The notes: generated by a model from the letters alone, not told the origin. A DNA stretch of 57,500 nucleotides from Tubiluchus corallicola (GCA_030141605.1 JAQGDQ010000670.1:30001-87500); one strand, 5' to 3'. Positions 11,288 through 22,825 are shown, counted from the stretch's first letter. Translations and numbers: made by a program.

Positions 11288-11355
11288 CACAGGCTTCATT
11301 TCATATATATATATATATATATATATCCTGGATATATCCTGAAATGAAGCCTGTG
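11288..11355. repeat. 16-bp perfect inverted repeat around an (AT)n loop
   Basis: CACAGGCTTCATTTCA (11288-11303) is exactly complementary to TGAAATGAAGCCTGTG (11340-11355). The 36-bp spacer is mostly (TA)n with ATCCTGGATATATCC. Another (AT)n run follows at 11358-11374. This could be the tip of a mobile element or a recombination scar. It abuts the truncated end of the LINE at 11255. Confidence 0.8.
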
Positions 11356-11496
11356 CCTATATATATATATATAGCATTTTAGTCTGTGGGATTTGGTCTT
11401 TTATCCTATCTCAGAAAACCCGATTAACTCTTGCAGGGCTGTTCCCTTTCCATATTTTCACACATGGCTTACCATCTTATTGCAGAAAGACCTGGT

Positions 11497-12705
11497 AAAG
11501 GTTAGGTCAAACTATCCTTTCTCTTTTACTGTATACATGCATAGACCTCAACACGCCATTATTTCTTTGGTAAAGGTTAGGTCAAACTATCCTTTCTCTT
11601 TTACTGTATACATGCATAGACCTCAACACGCCATTATGTCTTTGGTAAAGGTTAGGTCGAACTATCCCTTCTCTTTTACTGTATACATGCATAGACCTCA
11701 ACACGCCATTATGTCTTTGGTAAAGGTTAGGTCAAACTATCCCTTCTCTTTTACTGTATACATGCATAGACCTCAACACGCCATTATGTCTTTGGTAAAG
11801 GTTAGGTCAAACTATCCTTTCTCTTTTACTGTATACATGCATAGACCTCAACACGCCATTATTTCTTCGGTAAAGGTTAGGTCAAACTATCCCTTCTCTT
11901 TTACTGTATACATGCATAGACCTTAACACGCCATTATGTCTTTGGTAAAGGTTAGGTCAAACTATCCTTTCTCTTTTACTGTATACATGCATAGACCTCA
12001 ACACGCCATTATTTCTTAGGTAAAGGTTAGGTCAACCTAATCCTTCTCTTTTACTGTATACATGCATAGACCTCAACACGCCATTATTTCTTTGGTAAAG
12101 GTTACGTCAAACTATCCTTTCTCTTTTACTGTATACATGCATAGACCTCAACACGCCATTATTTCTTTGGTTAAGGTTAGGTCAAACTATCCTTTCTCTT
12201 TTACTGTATACATGCATAGACCTCAACACGCCATTATGTCTTTGGCAAAGGTTAGGTCAAACTATCCCTTCTATTTTACTGTATACATGCATAGACCTCA
12301 ACACGCCATTATGTCTTTGGTAAAGGTTAGGTCAAACTAATCCTTCTCTTTTACTATATACATGCATAGACCTCAACACGCCATTATTTCTTAGGTAAAG
12401 GTTAGGTCAAACTAATTCTTCTCTTTTACTGTATACATGCATAGACCTCAACACGCCATTATGTCTTTGGTAAAGGTTAGGTCAAACTATCCCTTCTCTT
12501 TTACTGTATACATGCATAGACCTCAACACGCCATTATTTCTTAGGTAAAGGTTAGGTCAAACTAATCCTTCTCTTTTACTGTATACATGCATAGACCTCA
12601 ACACGCCATTATTTCTTAGGTAAAGGTTAGGTCAAACTAATCCTTCTCTTTCACTGTGTACATGCATAGACCTCAACACGCCATTAAGTCTTTGGTAAAT
12701 GACCT
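11497..12705. repeat. 75-bp minisatellite, 16 copies
   Basis: Unit of 75 bp containing GGTAAAGGTTAGGTCAAACT, TTTACTGTATACATGCATAG and CCTCAACACGCCATTAT. The copies differ mainly at three places: TATCC/TAATCC, TATTTC/TATGTC and TTTGG/TTAGG. The period is a multiple of three, so a 25-residue repeat frame runs for 177 codons from 11393 on the + strand. Variant units TAATCC shift the frame and break it, which argues against coding. Confidence 0.95.
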
Positions 12706-13162
12706 CAGCTTGAAGTAGCTTCTGTAACTACCAACCGCTGACAGCAGCACTTACACGAATCCTAATCTACAATATTTCTCAGCTATCAGTAATGAGTGTC
12801 GCCAGCAAACGTGCATGTACACATCACACATTAGCATGATAGCATTCAACTCACGACTCGCACAATCCTTCTCGCTTCATACATTGGCAAGTAGCACGAC
12901 GGATAAAAATTGAATCGGGACTTGATGAATTGTATATAATATAGTGGTGGGATCGATTCCTCCTGTTAGCGCGAGTTTATCAACTTGCATTATGGCATTT
13001 TCTTCTTGCCTACTCTTAGACTTTGAGTAGGATAAAGCTAGAGAGACGCTTAATTCAAGCGTAGAGACCGCGCAGTATGAACATGAAATGAACCAACATC
13101 GATCATATTATAAGCTACAGCTTACAGTAACACTTGAATCCAAATGATGGAAACGTCTAAAG
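12706..13162. other. Intronic unique DNA
   Basis: No feature that I can support. Confidence 0.45.
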
Positions 13163-13165
13163 TAG

Positions 13166-13228
13166 GCTGAAGCATCTTTAGGTGAAACATCTTTAGGTGA
13201 AACATCTTTAGCAGAAACATCTTTAGCT
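13166..13228. repeat. 15-bp short tandem repeat, 4 copies
   Basis: Unit CATCTTTAGGTGAAA and close variants (CATCTTTAGCAGAAA, CATCTTTAGCTGAAC) repeated four times. Confidence 0.85.
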
Positions 13229-13245
13229 GAACTTAGATGTGAGAG

Positions 13246-13275
13246 AGTTTTCTCACACGTTTGTGTGAGAAAACT
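13246..13275. repeat. Perfect 13-bp hairpin with a 4-base loop
   Basis: AGTTTTCTCACAC and GTGTGAGAAAACT pair perfectly around GTTT. It lies about 30 bp before the start of the dispersed repeat at 13304. The second copy of that repeat (about 37990) lacks this hairpin, so it belongs to the local sequence and not to the repeat family. Confidence 0.8.
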
Positions 13276-13303
13276 TATGAACAAAACAGGAAGCAAACAT
13301 AGA

Positions 13304-13683
13304 AGTCATAAGTCATTTATTTCACATTACACATTTTCAATAGTTTCATGTACAATATCTAGTGAAAGGGCCTACAATGAACATAATACAAATAAGAAAT
13401 ACTGCACAGGAAAAGTCTCAAACACTGTTCACTTATATACGAATGTAAATGCGTCAGGGGCAATCAAAAAGCAGGGCTTGTTAGATTGTCACACACAGTG
13501 AAAGAAAAAAAGTAATGGAAATAATCTGAAAATTTAAAGTGAATCGTGTGATAAAGAAAACATTAGTGCTTAAAATGGAATGATGTAATGAATGAAGCTC
13601 ATATATGAGATGACATAAAAGATAGCAAGACTATTATTTGTTAATAGTATGTAAAATTAAGATAACTTGATTGAGATAATAGA
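13304..13683 (+). mobile_element. Dispersed non-coding repeat, family R1 copy 1
   Basis: This stretch matches 37990-38372 in the same orientation over about 380 bp with only scattered differences. It starts AAGTCATAAGTCATTTATTT and ends AAGATAACTTGATTGAGATAA. I see no ORF, no terminal inverted repeats and no tail, so the class is unknown (a degenerate SINE/MITE or a segmental copy). The match itself is seen directly. Confidence 0.8.
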
Positions 13684-14220
13684 AATTATCTTTAATCGTA
13701 TCGACAGTCAGTTTGATTGGAGAGTTTGAAGATAGTGAGTAGGGACCGAAATCTGAATCTTTCCCGGTGCCTCACCTGATGACCCTTTTCCTTTAGTGGT
13801 AATTTTGTACGTGTGTGCCGTTGTCGACTGTATGATTTGCAGTTGTTTTGACTCTTTTTGCTGCTGGTGTGTGGTGTTGAAGTCATTTGAGTTTAATTAT
13901 GTTGAGCCTGTCGTTTGTTCACAGTTAACGAATGTTGATTCTTCCTGCGCAGTTGAAAAACTGGAGCAAATATGTGTGACAACTGACAAGTGTCTTTGAA
14001 AAATTATGCATTGGAAAGGTTTTCAAACACGCAAGTGTATGTCATCTACCTGTTCCTCTAATGTGTCTTGTAATAGATCACACGAAAACTTGTTATGCTA
14101 ATACAGAATCTATAGATATTATGTGTAACTTGTAATTATCTATATCCAACCATTAGCTATTCGGATGCGCATAAATCATTCTATTTGTATATACATACGA
14201 AATTCTTTCATAAACCATAA
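13684..14220. other. Intronic unique DNA
   Basis: No feature that I can support. The 64- and 67-codon frames overlap on opposite strands and lack family signals. Confidence 0.4.
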
Positions 14221-14221
14221 C

Positions 14222-14797
14222 GTCGGTAGAAAAGAATAAATCGGTTCCCACTTCCCAATGAACAGTGAATCACTAATTAGTTTTTTAAGTAATGCATTAG
14301 CACTGCATTAATGAATTAGTTTCTCTCAAGAAACATTGTTTATTTTAACAATGTATTGTTTTCTCTAACAGTTCCAATGGCATGTAAAGTTTGCAGAATA
14401 TTAGTGAACCTATAACGTTGTTATTTTAACTTAAGAGCAATTATTAAATTGAAATTAAAGAAGATTAAATTTAACATTTTTAAACTTTACCACCTAGCTA
14501 CATTTGAGATACCAATGTCACATTTGACTTGACATGTGTCTACATTTGACTTACCAAAAGCGCTCAAGATTTGTTAACCATTGTTAACACATTTGAACTA
14601 CCTAAGTCTACATTTAAGTTACCAAGACACATTTGAATTACCTAATTCTACATTTGAGCTACCAAGACACATTTGAATTACCTAAATCTACATTTGAGTT
14701 AACGCAGGTTTACATTTGCAGTACTAATGCATTACTTAAACTAATTAGTGATTCACTGTTCATTAGGAAGTGGGAACCGATTTATTCTTTTATGACG
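14222..14797. mobile_element. Foldback/MITE-like element with inverted repeats of about 78 bp
   Basis: The left arm (14222-14303, GTCGGTAGAAAAGAATAAAT onward) and the right arm (14720-14797) are inverted copies, nearly identical through TCGGTTCCCACTTCCCAATG, AACAGTGAATCACTAATTAG and AAGTAATGCATTAG. Between about 14500 and 14720 short direct repeats recur (ACATTTGAATTACCTAA, CTACATTTGAGTTACC). No transposase is present. The outermost bases are less well matched and I could not define a target duplication. Long arms and internal subrepeats fit a foldback-type non-autonomous element. Confidence 0.75.
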
Positions 14798-15879
14798 ACA
14801 ATTTTTGTAAAACGTTGACAACACTTTTATATCTTAAATATAATGTCTTAAACTATCAAATAAACGTTTTCTTTACATTTGAAAAATATATTACGAAACA
14901 CGAACCATAAACGTTTGCGTTTACTGGTGAAAAAAGTAAAATTGGACAAAAAACATTTACATTATATTTATTTAGAAATTATAAAAAAACAATTAATATA
15001 GACATGAGCCACTGTGAGGTGAATACGCCTTTTAACAGTTCCAGCAATTGGTGATCGTGAAAAGGTCAAAGGTTAAGAGTACCAGACAACGCAGCCCTAA
15101 CTATTGTAGAAGTAACAGTTTTAACAGCTATTTTTCTGGTCCCTAAGTAAGTTCCAGCCAGTAAATCACGACAGAATAATACATGATTAAATAAAGTCCA
15201 CGTAAAACAACTGATGTTACCGAACTGACGGCTTTGCTTTACCCGCATGTCACGTGAAAACGCGTAGCTGTGTTACACTTAACCTTTGACCTATAGCGAC
15301 TGCCAAAAGGCCTATTAAGTTTCTGTGCTTCAATTTTCCTGCAACATTAATTGCCAATTCCATTATAGCGATGTGTAATCAATTATACGAAACAAGAGTT
15401 ATAGAATTTTGTTGACAAACAGCCGCGTAGAAAACGCTTTGTATTTTAGCTGTGTGAATAATTAGTAATTTGGCATGCTTGCGTCTTGGTGGCTGTGAAA
15501 GTACATGCAGCAATTAACTACCATTTCATACGCAATTATTTCTCTGCGCGTGAAAGCAAATTAACCCACTAAATTACAATATGGTGTAATTAACTTTGCG
15601 CATACCCATCATACCTGTAGGTCAGGCCACTGTACGCGGTTACCACAGAAAACTGTAGGCTGCCTGACCTAGTCAGCGCCATCTGAGTGACCAGCGCAAG
15701 CAGGTATTATTGTAATTCCACAATAAAAAAAGGAAAAAAACCTGTTGGGTCACGAACCCGGGGCTTTGTAAGCTGGGCATGAATTCGGCGAACAGTTTTC
15801 ACCCGTGACATGCTTTACTCCCCTAAACGTAGTGCACTTTTAAAACTGAATACTATTTGCAGTGAAATAAACACGAGTT
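14798..15879. other. Intronic unique DNA with one short inverted repeat
   Basis: No gene is seen. TAGGTCAGGC (about 15618) and GCCTGACCTA (about 15660) form a 10-bp inverted repeat, with a weaker outer pair (ATACCTG...CAGGTAT) near 15611 and 15703. This may be the relic of a small element, but the evidence is thin. Confidence 0.4.
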
Positions 15880-16062
15880 TGACGGCTGACCAACCCGCTG
15901 ACCGGTCGTACGCTAAATATAATGGATTTAGCTGAACTTAATAATTATTAGATTTGTTGTGATTAACTAAGATTAATTTGTTGATATTAGCTTGCTCTTG
16001 TTGAATTGTTGAGTCTGAAATCAAAGTCTGTAAATTGAATTGAATTGAATTGAATTGAATTG
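15880..16062 (+). mobile_element. Possible LINE 3' tail ending in (GAATT)n
   Basis: An AT-rich stretch ends AGTCTGTAAATTGAATTGAATTG, giving about five GAATT units. A short-unit repeat at the end of a non-coding segment resembles CR1-like 3' ends, but no coding remnant or second copy supports it here. Confidence 0.25.
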
Positions 16063-16454
16063 CTAGCTTACATTCGTTTCACTGATAGTTGTGAAACTTC
16101 GTACAAAACACGAAACGTTATTTTCATCATTAAACCAGTTTTCAACCGCCCGCTAAACGAAACGAAATTACAGCTTTAATGGTCTTGCAAATCTAAAGAC
16201 TTTTAGGTGTTTTTGGACTGTAATTTGATTATGAACGTGATCGCAGACGCAATGCGTATTAGGTTCTTAGAGCTCTAAGCGAAATGCGAGTTGAAATTTG
16301 TTCACCAAAATGAAGAACGCGATTAAAACATGTTTTAATGGCTGCATTTACATGAGTATTGAATTTTTTTAAAACAAGTTTTCGTTGGTCTAATAGGATC
16401 TGTTTTATTTGAGTTTTTGCAACATTCTGGAACATTCTGAAATTTCTGCCTATC

Positions 16455-16950
16455 TTCCTGTCTGTCTGACTGCCTGCCTGCCTGTCTGTCTATCTACCTA
16501 TCTGTCTATCTCTGTGTGTCTGTCTGCCTCTCTGTCTGTCTGTCTATCTGCTTGTCTATCTGTCTCTGTCTGTCTGTCTCTGTCTGTCTGCCTATCTGTC
16601 TGTCTGTCTATTTGTCTGCTTGTATGTTTGCCTGCCTATCTGTTTGTATCTCTCTGTCTGTCTCTGTCTGCCTATCTGTCTGTCTGCCTGTCTGTCTATC
16701 TGTCTCTGTCTGTCTGCCTCTCTGTCTGTCTGTCTATTTGTCTGCTTGTATGTTTGCCTGCCTATCTGTTTGTCTCTCGCTGTCTGTCTGTCTGTCTGCC
16801 TGTCTTTCTGTCTGTCTGTCTGTCTACCTATCTGTCTGCCTGGGTGCCTGCCTACCTGCCTGTCTGTCTGTCTGTCTACCTAATCTGTCTGCCTGTCTTC
16901 CTAGCTGTCTGTCTCTGCCTGCCTATCTGTCTGTACGTCTGCCTACCTGA
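16455..16950. repeat. (TCTG/CCTG/TATC)n tract, about 500 bp
   Basis: Imperfect tetranucleotide array of TCTG with CCTG, TCTA and CTTG variants. Segments of about 130 bp (for example the text around TATTTGTCTGCTTGTATGTT at about 16610 and 16735) are repeated, so a larger unit has duplicated. The Cys/Leu/Ser-rich frame of 200 codons is an artefact. Confidence 0.93.
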
Positions 16951-17592
16951 ACGGTTTCTTCTGCTACTATTACCCGTCCACCTGTTTGTTGCTTTCCTAA
17001 TTACTTGTTAACAATATTCTGCAGCAACATCATAGGGAAGTGAAAACAATTTCAACTCAGATAGTTTATTTATGTCTCTGCTCACTAATTTAGTTTATTG
17101 CGAAAGATGTTAGTCGCTTTATGAAAGAGAACAAATTCGTGCTTACTGTTGACCATAAAGTGGCTGATTGCGTTTATTTGTCTTTGTTTCTGAGCAAATA
17201 AAAGAATGAGTAAATTTATGCGCTCTAGACCTTACTCTAGGTCTGACATGATTTTCCGATCTTTGGCTCTTATGGTTCTGGCTTCGAGATGCAAATTCAT
17301 ATTAAGTCACGAAACTAAGTTGCTGCTAGAAGGGCAAAACACATCTTAATGAATATGACGACAATGATGGCAATTCTTCAACACATTTATAATTTTTGTG
17401 TAAGTCTATGCCATATTGGTTTAATGAAATACTGTGACAATAGGAAATGCTTTACAAGCTTTGAAGTGTATTTGTTACTATTATTGGTCTCAGAATCCTA
17501 TAATTATATAAAAATACCACATAAAATCAGTCAGCCTTTAACAGGGAATAGCTGAAAAATAGCAAGTTATTGCTATTATTAGAAATAATTCA

Positions 17593-17595
<3 letters not shown>
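16951..17595. other. Intronic unique DNA
   Basis: No feature that I can support. Confidence 0.45.
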
Positions 17596-17659
<64 letters not shown>

Positions 17660-17662
17660 GTA

Positions 17663-17740
<78 letters not shown>

Positions 17741-17805
17741 GTAATAATAATAATAATAGTAATAATAATAATAGTAATAGTAATAATAATAATAATAGTA
17801 ATAAT

Positions 17806-17859
<54 letters not shown>

Positions 17860-17882
17860 AATAATAATAATAATAATAATAA
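17596..17882. repeat. (AAT)n then (AAC)n microsatellite
   Basis: (AAT)n with AGT interruptions, then about 16 units of AAC, then AAT again. The internal switch points to expansion of a mutated unit. Confidence 0.96.
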
Positions 17883-18779
17883 TTGAGGGCTGGAGCATTG
17901 AAAGAGAAAGCAGTGCTTCCATTCGCTTTATTATATTTCCTGAGCGGATCATGAAGTTACTTTTCAGCTGATATAAGAGTAAAACGAAGGACTAAATTAA
18001 TAATCAGTTCCTTAAGATAAACTGGTGCTTTGTCATTTATAAGTGTTGTAAACTAACAATACGATTTTAAATTCAATTCTATGTTTAACGGGTAACTAGT
18101 GCAGTTTGTAGAGTACCGGAGATAGGTATATCTTATCGAATTTCTTTGTTCTTGTAAATAACCAGGCACCGACGTTTAGTAACTAGCTGAAGTTTATTTA
18201 AATAGTATTTCGAGATTCCATACAACATTCTTGATAATCCTGATTTGATGACGCAAAAGCATGAATGAGCATGTCTACAGATGAACTGTCCAAAATTTGG
18301 CGAAATTTTGCCAATTCTCTATTCATGAAAATATGTCTTTCTGCAAGTTTCATAGACCTGGTTTTGCACTGAAGCGGCATTTTCGAATAATACACAATTT
18401 TTTAATAGAATTAGGATGACGTCCAACTCACCAATAGTTACCCTTAAGTTTCCACGGTTTTCACTCTCGTGAAGAGAACGATTTCACTTATGTCGTACTT
18501 AAGTAAGATAAGTAAGTTGAACTTCATACAGCTACGAATTTCACAACTGCATATTTCAACGTGTCGTCGTTGTTGTCGTCGTCATCGCCGTCGTCATCGC
18601 CGTTGTTGTTGTTTCCGTTTTTACAATAAGTTCACTGTTCTGCAAACCGTGATACAATGCAGGAGAACTTATAATGTAGTGAAAGGAGTGATTCCACTAA
18701 GCGCATATTTAGATATTTATTTATTAGTGTCAAAAACACATACAACACAAGGAAAAAACAAGACATACCTACAATTTCA
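17883..18779. other. Intronic unique DNA
   Basis: No gene is seen. A short imperfect (CGT/TGT/CAT) patch lies at 18560-18616. Confidence 0.4.
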
Positions 18780-18799
18780 ATTTTGAAATATAATGATAC

Positions 18800-19215
18800 T
18801 GTATACAAACAAAACAATTACTAATAAAACAAATATTGTTAAATCTTCCTGTTGGTTATATTAGTTATTTAATGAAAAGTTTAATGATTAATATTTAAAA
18901 TAAATTGTCATTCATCAGGCCTCATTTTTAATGATATGATAATTATATACTACTTTGTTCATCACGTATTAAAAACACTTTCAACATAATTAATAAATGC
19001 CTTAATTACTTCTAAATCATTACTTCCCATCAAGAATAAAAATTTATCAGCATCTCTCATAAGGAAAAAATCTGGTATAAAATTACATTGATGTGATTAT
19101 ATAATTTTCCTCTAAGATCATTGTCATATGGACATTTTATAGCAAAGTGTAATTCGTCTTCGATTTCATTTCTTAAACAATATGTGCATATACGATTCTA
19201 TAGCGCATAACGTAT
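18800..19215 (-). mobile_element. 5'-truncated LINE: ORF2 C-terminus and 3' UTR, frameshifted
   Basis: Reading the - strand down from about 19205 gives ICTYCLRNEIEDELHFAIKC followed by PYDNDLRGKLYN. This is the Cys/His cluster and basic stretch typical of LINE ORF2 C-termini. The frame hits a stop at about 19055. Shifting frame restores RDADKFLFLMGSND and a tail ending VESVFNT before the stop at 18962, so the copy is broken by at least one frameshift. AT-rich 3' UTR follows to about 18800. It faces away from the LINE at 19250, and both are cut off at their 5' ends near 19215-19250. Confidence 0.8.
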
Positions 19216-19249
19216 AGATTGTTAAGGCCAGAATTAAAGACTCCTACAA

Positions 19250-19680
19250 TTCCTTTCCTAACTCTTGAATAGCATCGTATTACCTTTACAAGACTTCGTC
19301 TGCAGTCACATAACCTTCGAATAGAAACGGGACGGTGGAGACAAGAACCTAGAGAGCCTAGAGATTGCGTGACTGTGATACAATCCAGTCAGAGATCCAC
19401 ATTATTAATGAATGCCCAGTAAGGGAAGAAATTAGGAAAAATTTTCGTAACACAAACTTCGCAAACTGTGCTAAATTCTTTAAAATTGAACAAGCTTGTG
19501 TCATTTGCTATGAACTATTATGCAAAGTAGACACTGTGGTTGATATCATATCACATTTTTGCCTGATGTGTTTTTTGTTTTTTGGAGCTATGTCGCTGTA
19601 CCCGCAAACAATATAAATTTGGACTAAAATTTGTTATCTTGTTCGTTGTCACCCCACTAATATATTGCATATTTGTCTAT
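19250..19680 (+). mobile_element. 5'-truncated LINE: ORF2 C-terminus and 3' UTR, frameshifted
   Basis: In one + strand frame from about 19298 the text reads RLQSHNLRIETGRWRQEPRE. After a shift near 19375 it continues CDTIQSEIHIINECPVREEI RKNF and a C-terminal helix-like stretch to the stop at 19614. The order (SHNLRIE.GRW, then C..IQ.EIH...CP) is the usual C-terminal signature of a CR1/L2/Jockey-like ORF2. The copy is a pseudogene. It is a different family from its - strand neighbour at 18800-19215. Confidence 0.75.
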
Positions 19681-19701
19681 AAATAGTCAATTTTAGTCAA
19701 T

Positions 19702-19715
19702 AAATCTACTGCTAC

Positions 19716-19762
<47 letters not shown>

Positions 19763-19786
19763 TTACTGCTACTACTATTACTACTG

Positions 19787-19866
<80 letters not shown>

Positions 19867-19955
19867 GCTGCTACTACTACTACTACTACTACAGTAGGTA
19901 GTAGTAGTAGTACTATTAACCAGTGGTAGTAGTAGTAATAGTAGTCACGCGTTGG
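19702..19955. repeat. (CTG)n/(CTA)n trinucleotide tract
   Basis: CTG units dominate with CTA and GTT interruptions. A small inverted part (CTACTACTACAGTAGGTAGTAGTAG) follows at 19874-19910. CTG tracts are prone to hairpins and length change in general; nothing here shows a function. Confidence 0.95.
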
Positions 19956-21584
19956 AGACCGGATTCTAACCATTGTCAATGATGCGCCATTGACACGGAT
20001 AATATTTTTAATCACAAACGCTAATAAAACAAGGCAAGTAGCTAAACGCAATACCATTGCTACCTCCCTGACTGCACCTGTTGTTTTCAGACGCAAACTG
20101 TCGGCCACAAAGCCCACAAGCTCTCTGTAGAGTGAGTCTATAACGACATTCGATCCATTCGTTCGATCGACTGATCAACAAGCAATCAAAGCGACGCAAA
20201 ACATTTTCAAATCTGTTTGGAGATGCGGATTTACAGAACGAAAAGTTTGACTGCCACGCCAGCTGGCGGAAATGAAAAGTCTTTGTCAGAAGCCCAAAGG
20301 CCTGTCATGCGAAAACGTACATCTTTGTCCACGAAAATGTTTTTTATGTAATCGTGCCGCAAGGCTCGGAAAAATGATCAGAGCCAAGAGTTTGAGGAGG
20401 CATTTTCAATTGAAACTCTTTTCTTGGTTTTTATCCATCATTGCTGTACAGGCTAGACAAAAGAATTCCTGACGAAATCCGAGAAATTCATTAGCCCGGC
20501 TGAAGGGATGCCATTGTTCCGCACTGTATCGCAAATTAAACTGGGTATTCATGAATTTTCTCGGGATCAAGCGACCCCTATCGATCGCTGAAGTCAACTT
20601 GAATGCGAAATGAACCCCTGATTCGACAACCCTGATGTAGGGAATTTCGTCAAGTATCTCGTTGGTCACGTGACCAGGGGCACTCTACCTGGGCAAGTGA
20701 GTTAGTTGGTAGACGTTAACAGGCTTCTTTAAAAGTAGTTTTTCACAGTATGATAGTGACATAATTTGTCAGACATATTGGTAAACACTAGATTTGCTTT
20801 ATGGAGACATACGATGTAAGTAAATACATCATTTTGTATTATTTTTGAATTATTATGAACTGATCACTTTGAACATTTTAGTCTAATGAATGACAATCTT
20901 ATAAATTCGATAGAACGTGGAATAAATTAGTAAAATTACCAAATTAGGTTTATCTAATGTTTTGTGTTTAGTAAAGTCTAGAACTACAGAATTAAATGCA
21001 AATTTGTAAAATAGCCTTTTTTATTTTTTATTTTTTTTTAATAGAAATGACGTATAAAACACTATAAAACACTTTGAAAGTCTTACTTTCTCTAAAATTT
21101 CCGATCACAGTTTCATGCAAATTACAGCAACTTGGTGCTACTTTAATCTAATTTCAATCAGCGAATAATCATACTATAATGTAATCAAATAGTTCAACTG
21201 GCCTTGCTATGTGCATAGGCGCCCTCTACAATTCAGTTTCGAACTTAACAACGTGTCGAAAACTCGATTATCTGTTATATACACACCACTCGTATTTCTG
21301 CCAACTTCGACCTAAGCACTCTTTAAAAGGTTTCTCCTTCGAATTAGACGCACGTTTCTGAATTAATGAAGTTCTGACGTGGAAATTCATCATTCGAGTG
21401 GTCCCGCAAAAACCATGCTGCATTAATGCCATTTTTAATGGCTTGAAGGATTAAAGTCATTTTCAACCTTGGTTTTATAGAGATGGATTTCTATGCTGCG
21501 TTCGCGTGACGGCTAATTTGTGCGCTGTAACCATTTCGATTGACCCAAATCCCACGTGGCACATTAAAGGTAGGCTTCTGCCTC
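19956..21584. other. Intronic unique DNA
   Basis: No exon that I can support. A pyrimidine-rich run ends in TTTTCAG at 20085-20091, and a GTGAGT lies 41 bases on. The stretch between is open in one frame, but it is too short to judge, and the flanking Ig exons already join in phase without it. Confidence 0.4.
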
Positions 21585-21587
21585 AAA

Positions 21588-22172
21588 ATATTCTTAAAGG
21601 AAGGCGGGACAAGTCCGATAAAAGTATACATTTTAACACAATTAATACTGAAAAAGCGTTTCTGATAATTAAGTGATAGATTAAAATCTTAATTAACGAC
21701 GGGCGAGCCCAACTATTGATGACATCACAAACTAACATAATTTTCAACAGCAGAATTATTCCACGAGCGTGTTGCACGTGTTTGCGAAAGTGAAAATTCA
21801 AGTTCAGTGCTACTGTAAGACATTTAGCGTGTTGTACTAAAACTAGGCAGGTTTTAAGATAAAAATTTAAATTTCAAATTTACCGCTGTGCTCACGCATG
21901 AGCTGTCAAACAGGTATATTTCGTCACAAAATAACACATCTGTACTGAGAGGTACAGCACCTGTTTTTTGTGTAATGCGTTTCTCAAATGTCCTTCTAAC
22001 GAATGGCGAAATGCATGTAACAGCTAAGAAATAGTGGCGCGAACGTGAAATTGTGTTTATGTGGTAATAATTCTTTCGCGTAAGTTATTTTTGAAAAGAT
22101 GGCATGTTTCCTTTCAATATTTTAAGGAATAAATGACCTGCAGTTTAAAATCGGGTCCGGTTTTTCTTTAAA
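21588..22172 (-). mobile_element. Dispersed non-coding element, family R2 copy 1
   Basis: The reverse complement of this stretch matches 37345-37965 almost end to end. Shared blocks include GTTGAAAATTATGTTAGTTT, GGGCTCGCCC, TGCTGTACCTCTCAG and ACACAATTTC. The outer ends look like short imperfect inverted repeats (TTAAAGGAAGGCGGGAC on the left; CTTTAAAGAAAAACCGGAC read inward from the right). That fits a small DNA transposon (MITE). No ORF is present. A rearranged third copy lies at 43139-43598. Confidence 0.8.
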
Positions 22173-22539
22173 GGTATCATTTTTTCTGTGAAACATGTAT
22201 AGGTATTTCATCTTAGGGTACTAACCGGTACATTGAACATTTTACAACTTGGAATTACAAGCCTTCAATGTCTCATACTGCGCATGCGCAAAATGAACAA
22301 TATGGCTTCAAACAATTAATTAGCAACGCCTACGTCTAATTGATCGTAAGAAGCAAGGTTGCGTGAAAACGAAGCTTGTTAAATTTTGCTGTTCGAAGTG
22401 AATTACCTCGCTGGCAAAGTGACAAAAAACTCAAATAGGAAAACCAAGAAAACGGGTTTACATTGGCAGGAACTGTTCAAGAGAACAAACTGCCTGATGT
22501 AACACTTTTAGAAGCGAGAAAGTGAGAAACTTTTTAATA

Positions 22540-22825
22540 AAAAAACTGCGTTCATCACCACAGGGGCTAAGACAGCAGAGGCGAAAAGAATTGAGGAGGC
22601 AGAGGAGAAGCGCAGGAGAAGCAAGGCATGTGACACTGTCCAACAACAGGTCAAAACTCCCAGCCTCACTTGTGCTAAATGTCAAAGAAGGTTCCAGGCC
22701 AGAATTGGCCTAATCAGTCACATTCGAGCTCATCAAAGGAATGACAACCCCCCAAACTGACCCTTTATCCCTGTCACTATGGTCATCTTCGATTCGAAGG
22801 ACGAACATCATCATCATCATCAAGT
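22540..22825 (+). mobile_element. LINE ORF2 C-terminus with C2H2-like end and (ATC)n tail
   Basis: One + strand frame reads KTAEAKRIEEAEEKRRRSKA, then TCAKCQRRFQARIGLISHIR AH and a stop at about 22758. A basic, Ala/Glu-rich linker followed by C..C....F.ARIGL..H.R.H is a very characteristic C-terminus of one group of animal LINEs. The 3' UTR reads GTCATCTTCGATTCGAAGGA and ends in a short (ATC)n run at 22808-22824, also typical of that group. The rest of the element is missing (5' truncation). Confidence 0.85.

Noticed and set aside
11393-11926. 177-codon frame with 25-residue repeats in the 75-bp array
   Set aside because: A multiple-of-three unit keeps the frame by chance, and later units with indels break it.
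15725-15850. tRNA gene or SINE suggested by GGGTTCGTGACCC (-)
   Set aside because: Only three base pairs of a T-arm form, and there is no matching acceptor stem or A box at the right distance.
17538-17971. Poly-Leu, poly-Ile and poly-Val frames over (AAT)n, (ATT)n and (CTA)n tracts
   Set aside because: They are direct translations of trinucleotide microsatellites; the same applies at 26.6, 35.2, 47.4 and 50.9 kb.
20092-20132. 41-base cryptic exon between TTTTCAG and GTGAGT (+)
   Set aside because: Too short to assess. The Ig exons join in phase without it, and its peptide has no recognisable features.
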